Of a DNA stretch of 64,000 nt, positions 63,579 through 64,000 are shown piece after piece (position 1 is the stretch's first letter; each line of letters starts with the position of its first letter). The stretch spans positions 93,949,332 to 94,013,331 of the forward strand of contig OZ022339.1 in assembly GCA_963989245.1 (NCBI GenBank), given 5' to 3'. The translations under genes and the position numbers were made by a program. The notes below the pieces were generated by a model, which saw only the letters and a program-made list of their open reading frames with translations, was not told where the DNA came from and made no database searches. This DNA is from Nansenia antarctica. Taxonomy: Eukaryota > Chordata > Actinopteri > Argentiniformes > Microstomatidae.

Positions 63579-64000
63579 ACAACGCCATGAAACCAACAAA
63601 GCCCATCATCTTTGAAACTGACTCGGAAATCTTGTTTTACCTGCAGTACCATGCATTACTGCAATATTTTGCACTGCATCAAAAGGAATACAAAAGGAAT
63701 ATACTGTCAGAACAATAATAAGTACTTATTAATTATTGTTATTATTATTATTAATAATAATAATAATAATAAGGCTAATCAAAAATGTTTATGTAGCAAA
63801 GATTCTAATGCACTGTACATCTATTTGTTTTTTGTTTTTTTTATGAAAAATTGTCTTGCTAAAAGTAGATTATTGTGCCTGTATTTTCTTGAGATGATGG
63901 TTATAACATGATACATAACGTATGTATCATCATGAATCTAAACACTATGTTTAAATCCAACTCCAGGTAATTATCTTACATTATTCAACAATTTCTAACA
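63579..64000 (+). other. adgrl4 3' untranslated region (probable)
   Basis: AT-rich sequence after the stop codon with an (ATT)n(AAT)n tract at 63,735-63,772. No AATAAA signal was found before the window ends, so the transcript end probably lies beyond it. Confidence 0.5.

Overview
This looks like AT-rich nuclear DNA from a ray-finned (teleost) fish. The signs are one vertebrate-type multi-exon gene with GT-AG introns, long TC/CA/GATA microsatellites, and a dense fish-type transposon load: L2/CR1-like LINEs, Tc1-like elements, hAT elements, a short-LTR Gypsy element, a DIRS element and a tRNA-derived SINE. The species cannot be fixed from the sequence alone. No bacterial or organellar genes, CRISPR arrays or rRNA are present.

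The only host gene I can support is an adhesion GPCR on the + strand, 47,884-63,578, best matching ADGRL4 (ELTD1). Sixteen exons join in frame with no stop into 747 codons: signal peptide, three EGF modules, a GAIN-type region, a GPS with the HL|T cleavage motif, and seven transmembrane helices with a very short tail. Intron 2 (about 9.7 kb) is swollen by repeats: a hAT relic, a 232-bp MITE, and a DIRS-type tyrosine-recombinase retrotransposon (inverted terminal repeats at 51,561 and 57,434) that has itself received an L2-like LINE.

Region by region: 1-2,630 holds a LINE (+) split by a second LINE (-), then a Tc1 end. 2,630-21,740 is gene-poor, with microsatellites, two copies of a dispersed repeat and a solo L2 3' end. 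21,740-23,060 holds a Tc1 relic and a LINE (-). 23,283-35,354 is a stack of nested elements. 35,413-38,460 is a hAT-like element containing a second hAT-like element, which carries a minisatellite of about 46 x 23 bp. 38,470-47,780 is gene-poor, with a long inverted repeat and a Tc1 relic. The remainder is the ADGRL4 gene.

The most striking structure is 23,283-35,354. Three members of one IS630/Tc1/mariner-like DNA transposon family (ends CAGTTTTTCYCAATTG, TA target duplications) sit inside one another: element A (+) contains E1 (-), and E1 contains E2 (+). E2 carries an intron-containing transposase with DD35E-type spacing and an Arg/Gly/Pro-rich N-terminus. E2 is split by a Gypsy retrotransposon (-) with 139-bp LTRs and a 5-bp duplication, and that Gypsy is split by a LINE and a non-autonomous repeat. 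E1 is an internally deleted copy whose junction falls on a short AATGAT microhomology, and it carries a small palindromic insert full of telomere-like TTAGGG motifs. All joins were read by eye; identities and copy counts are estimates.
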